Under the pieces are notes generated by a model. It was not told where the DNA came from, ran no database searches, and saw only the letters and a program-made list of their open reading frames with translations. Source: Candidatus Naiadarchaeum limnaeum (GTDB lineage Archaea > Undinarchaeota > Undinarchaeia > Undinarchaeales > Naiadarchaeaceae). From it: 30,158 bases of DNA. Below, piece by piece: positions 21,275-29,001 of this stretch. How positions within the stretch are numbered: position 1 is the stretch's first letter; every line of letters starts with the position of its first letter. Where the stretch lies: NCBI GenBank assembly GCA_014189685.1, contig DVAB01000037.1, positions 1 to 30,158 of the forward strand. Reading direction: 5' to 3'. Position numbers and translations under genes: made by a program.

Positions 21275-22252
21275 TTAAAACTTCATTAACCTTTCTATGC
21301 CATCAACAATTCTGTCTAAGTCAGGATAATAATGCTTCTCCAATTTCGGCAGCGGGGTTGGAATATCGTATCCTGTTACCCTGATCGGCGGCGCTTTCAG
21401 ACTCAAAAATGCTTTTTCATTTGCAAGTGCAATTAATTCTGCCCCAAAACCTAAAGTGCGCGGTGCTTCATGGACAATTAAAACTCTGCCTGTTTTTTTA
21501 ATTGAGTTAATATAAGTATCAATATCCATAGGCCATAGGGTCCTCAAATCAATTAAATCAACTGAATATTTTCCCTCAAGCGAATCAATTGCCTGCTCGC
21601 AAACTGCGCGCATTGCACCCCAGCAAACCAAAGTTAGATCATCACCTTCGCGAACTTTTGATGCCTGGCTGAGAGGAATTGCATAAGGCTCATCAGGAAC
21701 TTCCTGTTTGAACGCGCGGTATATTTTTTTTGGCTCCATGAAAACAACCGGATCTTCAGATTCGCGCAGCGCGCTGGTTAGGAGACCTTTTGCATCATAA
21801 GGAGTTGACGGAACAACAACTTTCAAACCAGGAGTGTGGATGTAATGGGTTTCAGGACTTTCCGAGTGGTGCTCAAGTGCACGAATTCCACCACCATAGG
21901 GGAAGCGAAAAACAGCAGGGCAGGTCATCTTCCCGCGAGTTCTGTTCCTGTAGCGGGTTGCATGGTCAATAACTTGGTCAAGAGAAGGAATTGAAAACCC
22001 ATCAAACTGGAATTCGCAAACAGGCTTCATTCCGCCAATTGCAAGCCCGACTGAAACTCCTGCAATTGCCAATTCAGATAAAGGAGTGTCAACAACCCTT
22101 TCTGGCCCAAATTTTTCATACAAACCATCTGTAATTCTAAAAACTCCGCCGTCCTTTCCAACATCCTCACCCAAAACTATAATCTTGGGGTTTTTCTGCA
22201 TTTCCTGGTGAAATGCTTCGTTCAATGCCTGAGCGATTGTTTTTACAGCCAT
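21275..22252 (-). CDS. pdhB: 2-oxoacid dehydrogenase E1 component, beta subunit
   Basis: TPP-dependent decarboxylase beta subunit, 325 residues. Signatures: ALNEAFHQEMQKNPKIIVLGED at the start, FGPERVVDTPLSELAIAG, CEFQFDGFSIPSLDQVIDHA, and the C-terminal VLIVHEAPRTLGFGAELIA with PKLEKHYYPD. Together with the alpha subunit it forms the alpha2-beta2 E1. It overlaps pdhA by one base (TAATG), indicating translational coupling. Substrate is probably pyruvate, but branched-chain 2-oxoacids cannot be excluded from sequence alone. Confidence 0.93.
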   Translation of the reverse strand: MAVKTIAQALNEAFHQEMQKNPKIIVLGEDVGKDGGVFRITDGLYEKFGPERVVDTPLSELAIAGVSVGLAIGGMKPVCEFQFDGFSIPSLDQVIDHATRYRNRTRGKMTCPAVFRFPYGGGIRALEHHSESPETHYIHTPGLKVVVPSTPYDAKGLLTSALRESEDPVVFMEPKKIYRAFKQEVPDEPYAIPLSQASKVREGDDLTLVCWGAMRAVCEQAIDSLEGKYSVDLIDLRTLWPMDIDTYINSIKKTGRVLIVHEAPRTLGFGAELIALANEKAFLSLKAPPIRVTGYDIPTPLPKLEKHYYPDLDRIVDGIERLMKF

Positions 22253-23337
22253 TATCGATCAACTTTTTCTGAATATGTCCTCTTGAAATCTTCCAGTTCC
22301 TCCTGAACATGCCACGGCTTTTTGGAGTAAGTATATTCAAAAATATCAGTTGGACCTGCCGGCTGAATCTGCTCTGCACGCTTTACTGCGTCATCAACTT
22401 TTTTTCTTGCAGAGCCCTCAATTTTCTGTAGCTCAGCCTCGCTTGCAAGTTTTTTTTCAATAACATATTTTTTCAATCTAACAATTGGGTCTTTTAGAAC
22501 CCATTTCTCAACTTCTTTCGGATCTCTATATTTTTTTGCATCGTCTGCTGTTGTGTGGTCTGAAAGTCTGTAAGTGTAAGCTTCAATTAAAACAGGGCCT
22601 TTTCCTGCTTTTACTTTTTCAAGCGCGTCCTTAGTTGCTTTGTACATTGCAAAAACATCGTTTCCATCAACTTTAATTCCCTCAAAACCAAATGCAATTG
22701 CTTTTTGTGCAAGAGTTTCAGCTGCGGTTTGCTGTTTAACAGGAACAGAAATAGCCCATTGGTTGTTTTGGCAAATTGCAACAAGCGGAGCTTTAAAAAC
22801 TCCGGCCATATTCAAGCCCTCGTAGAAATCACCCTTTGAGCTTGCACCGTCTCCGAAAAAGCAAACCATAGTACTTTTCTTTTTCTGCAACTTAAATGCC
22901 CAAGCCATTCCAACAGCGTGCGTGATATGCCCACCAACAGGAATTGCCACTGGCAAGGAATTTATTCCATCAGGCATCTTATTGCCTCGCTCATCTCCAC
23001 CCCAATACTGAATTATTACATCCATTGGCATTCCAAGAGCAATAAATGCAGTGTTCTCTCGAAAAGCAGGAGCAATCCAATCATCCTTTTCCATTGCCAA
23101 AACAGAGCCGACTTGCGCAGCCTCTTGCCCTTTTCCAGGGGCAAAAGTTAAAACGCGGCCTTCTCTTTGAAGCTTGAAAAGAATATCATCAAAAATTCTG
23201 CCCTCGACCATTAATTCATACATGCGCAAAATCTGCTCCTTGGAAAGTTTTGGCATCAACTTTTCATCAGCCTTTCCAGTCTCATCGAGAATTTGCAGAT
23301 ACTTTACTTCAAATTTTACTGCTGTTGTTTCGGGCAT
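22252..23337 (-). CDS. pdhA: 2-oxoacid dehydrogenase E1 component, alpha subunit
   Basis: E1 alpha, 361 residues. The thiamine diphosphate motif runs from GDG (162-164) to NN (191-192). TFAPGKGQEAAQVGS (64-78) resembles pyruvate dehydrogenase of Gram-positive bacteria, as does the loop YRLSDHTTADDAKKYR. HITHAVGMAWAFK supplies the cofactor-site histidines. It has its own TATA region upstream, so E1-E2 can be transcribed apart from lipA. The bacterial-like sequence makes ancient lateral transfer plausible. Confidence 0.92.
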   Translation of the reverse strand: MPETTAVKFEVKYLQILDETGKADEKLMPKLSKEQILRMYELMVEGRIFDDILFKLQREGRVLTFAPGKGQEAAQVGSVLAMEKDDWIAPAFRENTAFIALGMPMDVIIQYWGGDERGNKMPDGINSLPVAIPVGGHITHAVGMAWAFKLQKKKSTMVCFFGDGASSKGDFYEGLNMAGVFKAPLVAICQNNQWAISVPVKQQTAAETLAQKAIAFGFEGIKVDGNDVFAMYKATKDALEKVKAGKGPVLIEAYTYRLSDHTTADDAKKYRDPKEVEKWVLKDPIVRLKKYVIEKKLASEAELQKIEGSARKKVDDAVKRAEQIQPAGPTDIFEYTYSKKPWHVQEELEDFKRTYSEKVDR

Positions 23338-23389
23338 GAACTATCACGTTTAGACTTAAGAGAATATTTTCTGATTAAAAGAGTTGATG

Positions 23390-23397
23390 TTATATAA
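23390..23397 (-). promoter_or_regulatory. TATA box for the pdhABC operon
   Basis: TTATATAA within CCTTTATATAAC on the minus strand. It predicts a start near 23367 and a leader of about 30 nt. It lies in the 63-nt gap after lipA. Confidence 0.5.
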
Positions 23398-23400
23398 AGG

Positions 23401-24291
23401 TTACTCAGACTCATTTCTCTTAACCAAATTTTTAACAAATAATTCTCCTGCTTTGTAAGATGAGCGCACAAAAGGCCCGCTTGCAACATATTTGAAGCCA
23501 AGCTCTAAACCTTTTTGCTCATAAAATTTGAACTTTTCTAGGGACACATATTCTGAAACTGGCAAATGCCAATCAGATGGCCGCAGATATTGACCAATTG
23601 TTAAAATATCTACTCCAACTGCGCGCAAATCTTTCATTGTTTCAATTACTTCTTCCTCTTTTTCTCCGAAGCCGACTATAATTGAACTTTTTGTAAAAAT
23701 TTCTGAATTTAATTCCTTTGCAGTTTTCAAAACTTTCAAACTTTGCTCATAATTTGCGCGAGGGTCTCGAGCATATTTTTGTAATCTCTTTACAGTTTCA
23801 ATATTGTGCGCGAAAACAGTTGGCTGCGCATCAATTACAGTTTTTATGCAATCAAAATCTCCTCGAAAATCAGGAGTTAAAACTTCAACTAAAACATTTG
23901 GAACAAGTTCACGCAAAGTTTCTATGCACTTCGCAAAATGCCCTGCACCTTGATCTGACAAATCGTCTCTATCCACAGAAGTTATTACAACATAATCAAG
24001 CCCAAATTCTTTTACTGCATAAGCAAGTTTTTTTGGCTCTATGGGATCAAGAGTCTCACCTTTTGCAGCGCTTTCAACTGAACAAAATCTACATCCTCTC
24101 GTACAAGTTCCGCCCATTACCATAAAAGTTGCGGTCCCACCGCTCCAGCACTCGCTCATGTTTGGGCAATGAGCCTCCTGGCAAACTGTGTGCAATTTAA
24201 GTTTTGCAATTGTGTCCTTAATTGAATTAAAACTCTCTGTATTTGGCGGCCGGATTTTCAGCCACTGAGGTTTTCCAAGATTGGAAATCAT
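23401..24291 (-). CDS. lipA: Lipoyl synthase (radical SAM)
   Basis: Radical SAM enzyme of 296 residues that inserts two sulfurs into protein-bound octanoyl groups. The auxiliary 4Fe-4S cluster ligands C37, C42 and C48 are present (CQEAHCPNMSEC). The SAM cluster CxxxCxxC is C63, C67 and C70 (CTRGCRFC), and the C-terminal RSSY motif is at 276-279. Length is typical. It starts 3 nt after the thioredoxin-like gene, so the two share a transcript. Making lipoyl groups in place needs an octanoyl donor; no LipB is in the window. Confidence 0.96.
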   Translation of the reverse strand: MISNLGKPQWLKIRPPNTESFNSIKDTIAKLKLHTVCQEAHCPNMSECWSGGTATFMVMGGTCTRGCRFCSVESAAKGETLDPIEPKKLAYAVKEFGLDYVVITSVDRDDLSDQGAGHFAKCIETLRELVPNVLVEVLTPDFRGDFDCIKTVIDAQPTVFAHNIETVKRLQKYARDPRANYEQSLKVLKTAKELNSEIFTKSSIIVGFGEKEEEVIETMKDLRAVGVDILTIGQYLRPSDWHLPVSEYVSLEKFKFYEQKGLELGFKYVASGPFVRSSYKAGELFVKNLVKRNESE

Positions 24292-24294
24292 ACT

Positions 24295-24624
24295 TTAAAG
24301 TTGGCCCAAGGCCCACTTCTTGAAAGTTTCATAAGACTGCGTTCCGTATAAAGCTTTGCCTGTTTTTTTGTTATAATAGAAAGGAACAAAGCCGCGCTGC
24401 TCTTTATCATATTGTTCCATTAAAGCTGCATTCGCTGCATTGTGCCAAACTTCTAATCTTTGAACTTTTACTCCGAGCTCATTTTCTAATTGCTCGAGCA
24501 AAGGCTCCATTTCTTTGCATGGGACGCATTCTGTGCCATAGAAATCTAATAAGTAAGGCTCTTGGCTAGAAGCTTGAAGCTGGATGCTTGAGGCCTGAGG
24601 TTTTTGGGTTTGTTCTTCTGCCAT
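24295..24624 (-). CDS. Thioredoxin-like protein with CVPC active site
   Basis: Thioredoxin-fold protein of 109 residues. The redox motif is C33-V-P-C36 in DFYGTECVPCKEMEPLLEQL. The later GFVPFYYNKKTGKALYG supplies the cis-proline loop. The N-terminal extension (1-22) is low-complexity and residues about 9-20 (PQASSIQLQASS) are encoded by a GCTTGAN heptamer array, so it is probably disordered. There is no clear signal peptide, implying a cytoplasmic role. Direct coupling to lipA suggests redox support for iron-sulfur or lipoyl chemistry, but that is inference. Confidence 0.8.
   Translation of the reverse strand: MAEEQTQKPQASSIQLQASSQEPYLLDFYGTECVPCKEMEPLLEQLENELGVKVQRLEVWHNAANAALMEQYDKEQRGFVPFYYNKKTGKALYGTQSYETFKKWALGQL
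24565..24599 (+). repeat. GCTTGAN heptamer array in the thioredoxin-like gene
   Basis: Five tandem 7-nt units related to GCTTGAN, including GCTAGAA, GCTGGAT and GCCTGAG. They encode the N-terminal extension in a reading frame different from that of the sister array in the E2 gene. Confidence 0.7.
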
Positions 24625-24649
24625 AGGAAAATAGTTTAGTTAGAAAAGG

Positions 24650-24658
24650 TATTTAAAT
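24650..24658 (-). promoter_or_regulatory. TATA box for the trx-lipA transcript
   Basis: ATTTAAATA on the minus strand, centred 30 bp before the ATG ending at 24624. Confidence 0.6.
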
Positions 24659-24669
24659 CATAGCTTTTA

Positions 24670-24691
24670 TTATATAGAATCTCTTTTAAAC
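24670..24691 (+). promoter_or_regulatory. Promoter region of rps12-rps7
   Basis: TTATATAG (24670-24677) predicts a start near 24700 and a 68-nt leader. TTTTAAAC (24684-24691) is an alternative. Either leaves a leader longer than most genes here. Confidence 0.45.
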
Positions 24692-24706
24692 AAAAGATTA
24701 ACCAAA

Positions 24707-24767
24707 ATGCGCGAAATGGGCGAAGTAATTCAAGTTTCGCTTATTTCCGCTCACAAGGTTCGCGAAA
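24707..24767 (+). promoter_or_regulatory. Structured rps12 leader with upstream ATG
   Basis: The leader holds GCGAA (24720-24724) pairing with TTCGC (24736-24740), then TTATTTCC (24741-24748), and an outer CGCGAA/TTCGCG pairing option. The ATG at 24707 opens a 39-codon frame overlapping rps12 out of frame. S12/S7 operon leaders are autoregulated in bacteria; here that is only a possibility. Confidence 0.35.
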
Positions 24768-25205
24768 ATGGGTGGTTCAGCAAAAGGTTTATTCGCAGCG
24801 CGCAGAAGAAGAAAGGTTCGCACTAGATTTAGATTTAAAGACAAAATGTTCAAAAGAAAAAGGCAGGGCCTTATTCAGAAGTATAATCCTCTTGAAGGCG
24901 CTCCAATGGCGCGCGGAATTGTTCTGGAAAAAGTAGGATTGGAAGCAAAACAACCTAATTCTGGTATTAGAAAATGTGTTCGCGTTCAATTGATTAATAG
25001 TGGGCGCGGAGTAACAGCTTTTGCGCCTGGAAACAATGCAATTAACTTCATTGATGAGCACGATGAGGTTGTGATTGCAGGAATCGGCGGACCGCGGGGA
25101 AAATCAATGGGAGATATTCCTGGAGTAAGATACAAGGTTATAAAAGTAAACGGAATTGATTTGCAACAACTAGTCCATGGAAAGAAGGAGAAACCGGTTA
25201 AGTAA
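24768..25205 (+). CDS. rps12: Ribosomal protein S12
   Basis: Small-subunit uS12 near the decoding centre, 145 residues. It has the archaeal N-terminus [19 protein letters not shown], the universal loop [15 protein letters not shown] (usually KQPNSAIRK, so one Ala is Gly), [18 protein letters not shown], and [15 protein letters not shown]. It ends 2 nt before rps7. Normally it follows nusA directly; here 6.7 kb of lipoate and PDH genes lie between. Confidence 0.96.
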   Translation: MGGSAKGLFAARRRRKVRTRFRFKDKMFKRKRQGLIQKYNPLEGAPMARGIVLEKVGLEAKQPNSGIRKCVRVQLINSGRGVTAFAPGNNAINFIDEHDEVVIAGIGGPRGKSMGDIPGVRYKVIKVNGIDLQQLVHGKKEKPVK

Positions 25206-25207
25206 AT

Positions 25208-25858
25208 ATGACAACTGAAAAAGCTCAAATTGTTGAACAGAAAGTTTACTATTTCGCAAATGTAAAGATTTTTGACAAATGGGACCCACGAGGAATTACT
25301 GTTGAGGACCCGGGATTGATAGAGTATATCAATTTGCAGCCGCGCGCAATTCCGCACTCATTTGGCAGGGCAGGGGCAAAGAGATTTGGGAAAAAACATT
25401 ATAATTTAATTGAGCGCCTTGCAAATGATTTAATGGTTACGGGGCATGTAAAAGATTCGCGCATACACAAAAAAACTTCAGGCCGTGATACAGGGAAAAA
25501 GCAAACAACCCTGCGCCTTATAAGAAAAGGCTTTGAAATAATTGAAAAAAAGACAAAACAAAATCCTGTTCAGGTTTTGGTTAATGCAGTAACAAACACT
25601 TCCCCGCGAGAGGAAACAACTAGGATTAGGCAAGGGGGAATTATAGTCCACAAAGCAGTTGATGTTGCGCCGCAGAGAAGGCTAGACACTGCAATACGTT
25701 TTATAAGCCATGGGGCTGCACAGAGATGTTTTAAGAAAAGATATACACTTCCGGCTGCGCTCGCAGATGAGATAATTGCAGCGTCAAACTATGATACGAA
25801 AACTTATTCGGTTTCAAAGAAAGAGGAAACTGAAAGAGTTGCGCAGAGCGCGCGCTAA
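25208..25858 (+). CDS. rps7: Ribosomal protein S7
   Basis: uS7, 216 residues, the head-domain 16S rRNA binder. The archaeal form is evident in VKIFDKWDPRGITVEDPGL, HSFGRAGAKRFGKK, ERLANDLMVTGHVKDS, NPVQVLVNAVTNTSPREETTRIRQGG and VDVAPQRRLDTAIRFISHGA. It forms an operon with rps12. Elongation factors usually follow; two reverse-strand unknown genes intervene. Confidence 0.96.
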   Translation: MTTEKAQIVEQKVYYFANVKIFDKWDPRGITVEDPGLIEYINLQPRAIPHSFGRAGAKRFGKKHYNLIERLANDLMVTGHVKDSRIHKKTSGRDTGKKQTTLRLIRKGFEIIEKKTKQNPVQVLVNAVTNTSPREETTRIRQGGIIVHKAVDVAPQRRLDTAIRFISHGAAQRCFKKRYTLPAALADEIIAASNYDTKTYSVSKKEETERVAQSAR

Positions 25859-25859
25859 T

Positions 25860-26279
25860 TTATTTTCTTACAATATGATTATTATTAATTATTAGTTCTC
25901 TAATAAATTCGCTTTTAGCTGATATCTCAATTAATTTTTGTTGAAGAATAGCATCAAAACGCCCATCTCCATCAACACTAAATTCTGTTCTAAGTTCGAG
26001 CGGTTTATCAAGTGCTTTTACTTTTCCATATATATTTACTTCTGTGATAACCCTTCTATTAGACCATCTTTTAGGTCTAGCTCGTTGTTCGACTACAAAA
26101 GCAACAGTATAGATAGTATATTCACCTTCAGAACCCCATAGAAGATTACCCCATTCATGAAATTTAGCTAGATTAAAAAGTATGTATAAAAAAGGATTTC
26201 TAATACGTTGCTTCGCTGTTGCGGTATGTTTAGGATCAGCGAATTGTGGTTCACTTTTATAAATGATAACCCCTTTCAT
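25860..26279 (-). CDS. Unknown protein
   Basis: Protein of 139 residues, not recognised. It is mixed alpha/beta with long polar strands: EGEYTIYTVAFVVEQRARP and VITEVNIYGKVKALDKPLELRTEF, then a C-terminal helix region (FDAILQQKLIEISAKSEFIRELI). The segment SVDGDGRFDA could be a turn between strands. There is no membrane segment or signal. It ends 1 nt after rps7 in convergent orientation and has a strong TATA box. Codon use is more AT-rich than in rps7, which may indicate a recent arrival. Confidence 0.6.
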   Translation of the reverse strand: MKGVIIYKSEPQFADPKHTATAKQRIRNPFLYILFNLAKFHEWGNLLWGSEGEYTIYTVAFVVEQRARPKRWSNRRVITEVNIYGKVKALDKPLELRTEFSVDGDGRFDAILQQKLIEISAKSEFIRELIINNNHIVRK

Positions 26280-26302
26280 AATTAAGAATCTTATGTCGAG
26301 AG

Positions 26303-26314
26303 ATATATATATTA
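26303..26314 (-). promoter_or_regulatory. TATA box for the 25860 gene
   Basis: Long alternating AT run (ATATATATAT) centred about 28 bp before the ATG ending at 26279. It also lies in the gap just beyond the neighbouring stop at 26315. Confidence 0.6.
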
Positions 26315-26686
26315 TTAAGAAAAAGAATAGGAAGAAACCATTTCTTGCACTTTCATTTTTTCTAGATACTTTTTTAAAAGAGTGCCTGCTTTTTTAACAA
26401 TTTGCTCATCCCCGTCAATCTTGAAAAATGTTGTCTTATCTGAATCAACAAAGGAAAGTTCTGCAGCGTAAACAACACGCCTTAAAAAGAAGCCGCCGTG
26501 CAGTGTTAGGCGATAAATTGTTTTGTCTCTTTCTTCTTTTTGCCGTTCCATAAAGTAATTAATTTCTGATTTGCGAATTTCAGACTCAACAAAGCCTACT
26601 AAAGAAGTATAGGGAACATCCGGCATTCCTGATTTAATTTTATGAAACTTTGCTGTCCACTCAACAGAGCCGCTAATTTCTGTCAT
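26315..26686 (-). CDS. Unknown small soluble protein
   Basis: Protein of 123 residues, not recognised. A predicted alpha/beta sequence: charged helix FVESEIRKSEINYFMERQKEER, strands TIYRLTLHGGFFLRRVVYAAELSFVD, then TTFFKIDGDEQIVKKAGTLLKKYLEKMKVQ. The last part resembles a strand-helix pair seen in small RNA- or ligand-binding domains. No catalytic motif is visible. It is divergent from aEF-2 and shares its TATA element. Confidence 0.6.
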   Translation of the reverse strand: MTEISGSVEWTAKFHKIKSGMPDVPYTSLVGFVESEIRKSEINYFMERQKEERDKTIYRLTLHGGFFLRRVVYAAELSFVDSDKTTFFKIDGDEQIVKKAGTLLKKYLEKMKVQEMVSSYSFS

Positions 26687-26707
26687 TGCTTAGAAAAGTA
26701 GCGAAGC

Positions 26708-26716
26708 TTATATATA
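26708..26716. promoter_or_regulatory. Shared bidirectional TATA between the 26315 gene and aEF-2
   Basis: TTATATATA is centred 26 bp before the ATG ending at 26686 (minus) and 32 bp before ATG 26744 (plus). Both distances fit. Confidence 0.5.
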
Positions 26717-26743
26717 CATTTTAATATAACAACTTGCGATTTT

Positions 26744-28939
26744 ATGGGCCGTAGAGAAGAACTTATTACAAAAATTCAGGAATTGATGTGGAAGCCACTG
26801 CTTATTCGAAACATGGGAATAGTGGCTCACATCGATCATGGAAAAACAACCCTGTCAGACAATTTACTATTGGGCTCAGGGCTTATCTCAGAGGAATTGG
26901 CTGGAAAACAACTCTCTTTGGATTTTGACCCGCAGGAACAAGCGCGGGGAATTACAATAAATGCTGCAAATGTTTCTCTTGTTCATAATTATGAAGGGCA
27001 GGATTATTTGATAAATTTAATCGATACCCCGGGGCATGTTGATTTTGGGGCAGAAGTGATAAGGAGCATGCGCGCGGTTGATGGAGGCTTAATTGTTGTT
27101 GATGCGGTTGAAAGCGTTATGCCACAGAGTGAAACTGTTTTAAGACAAGCTCTCAAGGAAAGAGTTCGCCCGATTTTGTTTATAAACAAAGTTGACCGCT
27201 TGATAAAAGAATTAAAATTAAATCCAGAGGAAATGCAGGCAAGATTTCTAAAGGTTATTGCAAAGGTGAATGAGCTAATTGGAAGAAACGCGCCTGAAGA
27301 GTTCAAGGAGAAATGGAAAGTAAGGGTTGAGGACGGCAGCGTCATGTTTGGAAGTGCATACCACAGGTGGGCACTGAGTTTCCCGCACATGAAGGAGCTC
27401 GGAATGACTCTGAAGGATGTTATTTCTGCATATCAGGGTGGAGCGGAGGATTGGAAAAAGCTTGGGAGAAAAGCGCCACTACACAAGATTGCACTTGATA
27501 TGGCAGTTAAACATTTTCCAAATCCGCATCAGGCGCAAGATTATAGGATAAAACAAATATGGCCCGGAGAGGATGAGGATATGAGAAAGAAACTCTCAAG
27601 CTGCGACCCAAAAGCGCCGCTTGCATTTATGATAACAAAAATAATCATTGACCCGCATGCAGGAGATATAACAACAGGCAGACTTTTCTCAGGAACACTG
27701 GAATCTGGGATGGATGTCTACTTAGTTGGAGTGAAACAGAAAGTAAAGGCGCAGCAGATTGGAATTTACATGGGCGCGGAAAGAACTAGAATAGAAAAAG
27801 CGCCTGCAGGGAACATAGTTGCAATTGTTGGATTAAGAGGGGCGCGCACAGGGGATACAGCTTGTGATCCAAATATTCCTATAGACCCATTTGAAACAAT
27901 ACAGTTCACAGAGCCTGTTGTAACAGAAGCAATTGAAGCAAAAAATACAAGAGATTTGCCAAAATTAATTGAAGTTTTGCGAGATATTGAAAAAGCTGAT
28001 CCAACAATACATGTTGAAATTGATGAAGAAACCGGGGAGCACAAAATTTCTGGAATGGGCGAACTTCACTTAGAAATCTGGAAATATAGAATTATAAAAG
28101 ACCGCGGAGTTGAGATTGAAAGCTCTCAGCCAATTGTTGTCTATCGCGAAACTGTGAGCAAGGAAAGCCCAGAGGTTGAAGGAAAATCTCCAAACAAACA
28201 CAACAAATTTTACATTACAGTCCAGCCTCTTGAGGAATCTGTAATAAAAACAATCCAGGAGGGAAAAATAAAACAGGGAGAGCAGAAAAAAAAGGAACTC
28301 CAAAAAGAGCTTCTGGCGTTGGGGCTTGAGAAAGAAGAAGCAAAAAATATTGCTTATGTGCATGGCTCAAATGCTTTCTTTAACATGGTTAAGGGAGAGG
28401 TTCATATTGGAGAAGTTCTCGAGCTTTGCATTCAGGGATTTGAGGATGTTGTAAAAAAAGCACCGCTTGCGGATGAAAAGTGCTTTGGATTGAAAGTGAG
28501 ATTGGAGGATGTTACTTTGCACGAGGATGCTATACACAGGGGGCCTGCTCAGGTTATTCCTGCTGTGCGCAATGCGATCAAAGCAGCAATGTTAATGGCA
28601 GAGCCTTTCTTGCTTGAGCCAAAGCAAAATGTTTTCATTAGAGTTCCGGAGGACTATCTTGGAGCAGCAAACAGCGAAATTTCTGGCAGGAGAGGGCAGA
28701 TTTTGGACATGAAGCAGGAAGGGGATACAGTTGAAGTTACTGGAAAAGTTCCTGTTGCTGAGATGTTTGGATTTGCAAATGATATTAGAAGTGCAACTCA
28801 GGGCCGCGTTCTGTGGAGCACTGAAAATGCGGGATTTGAGAAATTGCCTGCGGAATTGCTGAGAAAGGTTATTGCTGAAATCAGGAAGAGGAAAGGGTTA
28901 AAAGAACAATTGCCGCAGCCGCAGGATTATATTGAATAG
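26744..28939 (+). CDS. fusA: Translation elongation factor aEF-2
   Basis: Ribosomal translocase GTPase, 731 residues. G-domain motifs are AHIDHGKT (28-35), the switch-I ARGIT, DTPGH and NKVD. The domain IV tip [19 protein letters not shown] carries His598, the residue modified to diphthamide in archaea and eukaryotes. The C-terminus ([34 protein letters not shown]) is typical. It has its own promoter shared with the divergent gene and is followed by a separate promoter for aEF-1A. Confidence 0.97.
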   Translation: MGRREELITKIQELMWKPLLIRNMGIVAHIDHGKTTLSDNLLLGSGLISEELAGKQLSLDFDPQEQARGITINAANVSLVHNYEGQDYLINLIDTPGHVDFGAEVIRSMRAVDGGLIVVDAVESVMPQSETVLRQALKERVRPILFINKVDRLIKELKLNPEEMQARFLKVIAKVNELIGRNAPEEFKEKWKVRVEDGSVMFGSAYHRWALSFPHMKELGMTLKDVISAYQGGAEDWKKLGRKAPLHKIALDMAVKHFPNPHQAQDYRIKQIWPGEDEDMRKKLSSCDPKAPLAFMITKIIIDPHAGDITTGRLFSGTLESGMDVYLVGVKQKVKAQQIGIYMGAERTRIEKAPAGNIVAIVGLRGARTGDTACDPNIPIDPFETIQFTEPVVTEAIEAKNTRDLPKLIEVLRDIEKADPTIHVEIDEETGEHKISGMGELHLEIWKYRIIKDRGVEIESSQPIVVYRETVSKESPEVEGKSPNKHNKFYITVQPLEESVIKTIQEGKIKQGEQKKKELQKELLALGLEKEEAKNIAYVHGSNAFFNMVKGEVHIGEVLELCIQGFEDVVKKAPLADEKCFGLKVRLEDVTLHEDAIHRGPAQVIPAVRNAIKAAMLMAEPFLLEPKQNVFIRVPEDYLGAANSEISGRRGQILDMKQEGDTVEVTGKVPVAEMFGFANDIRSATQGRVLWSTENAGFEKLPAELLRKVIAEIRKRKGLKEQLPQPQDYIE

Positions 28940-28954
28940 CGTGCTAAAATAACC

Positions 28955-28964
28955 TTTATATATA
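28955..28964 (+). promoter_or_regulatory. TATA box for aEF-1A
   Basis: TTTATATATA predicts a start near 28986 and a leader of about 16 nt before ATG 29002. Confidence 0.6.
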
Positions 28965-29001
28965 CCCCTTGATATTAATATAGCCTCAATTTAGTAGAAA
29001 A

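Noticed and set aside
23718-24125. 135-codon open frame antisense to lipA.
   Set aside because: lipA is certain on the other strand. The frame is low-complexity, rich in His, Leu and Gln, as expected from an antisense shadow.
24707-24826. 39-codon frame overlapping rps12.
   Set aside because: It overlaps S12 out of frame and has no protein-like pattern. It is kept only as a possible regulatory upstream ATG.
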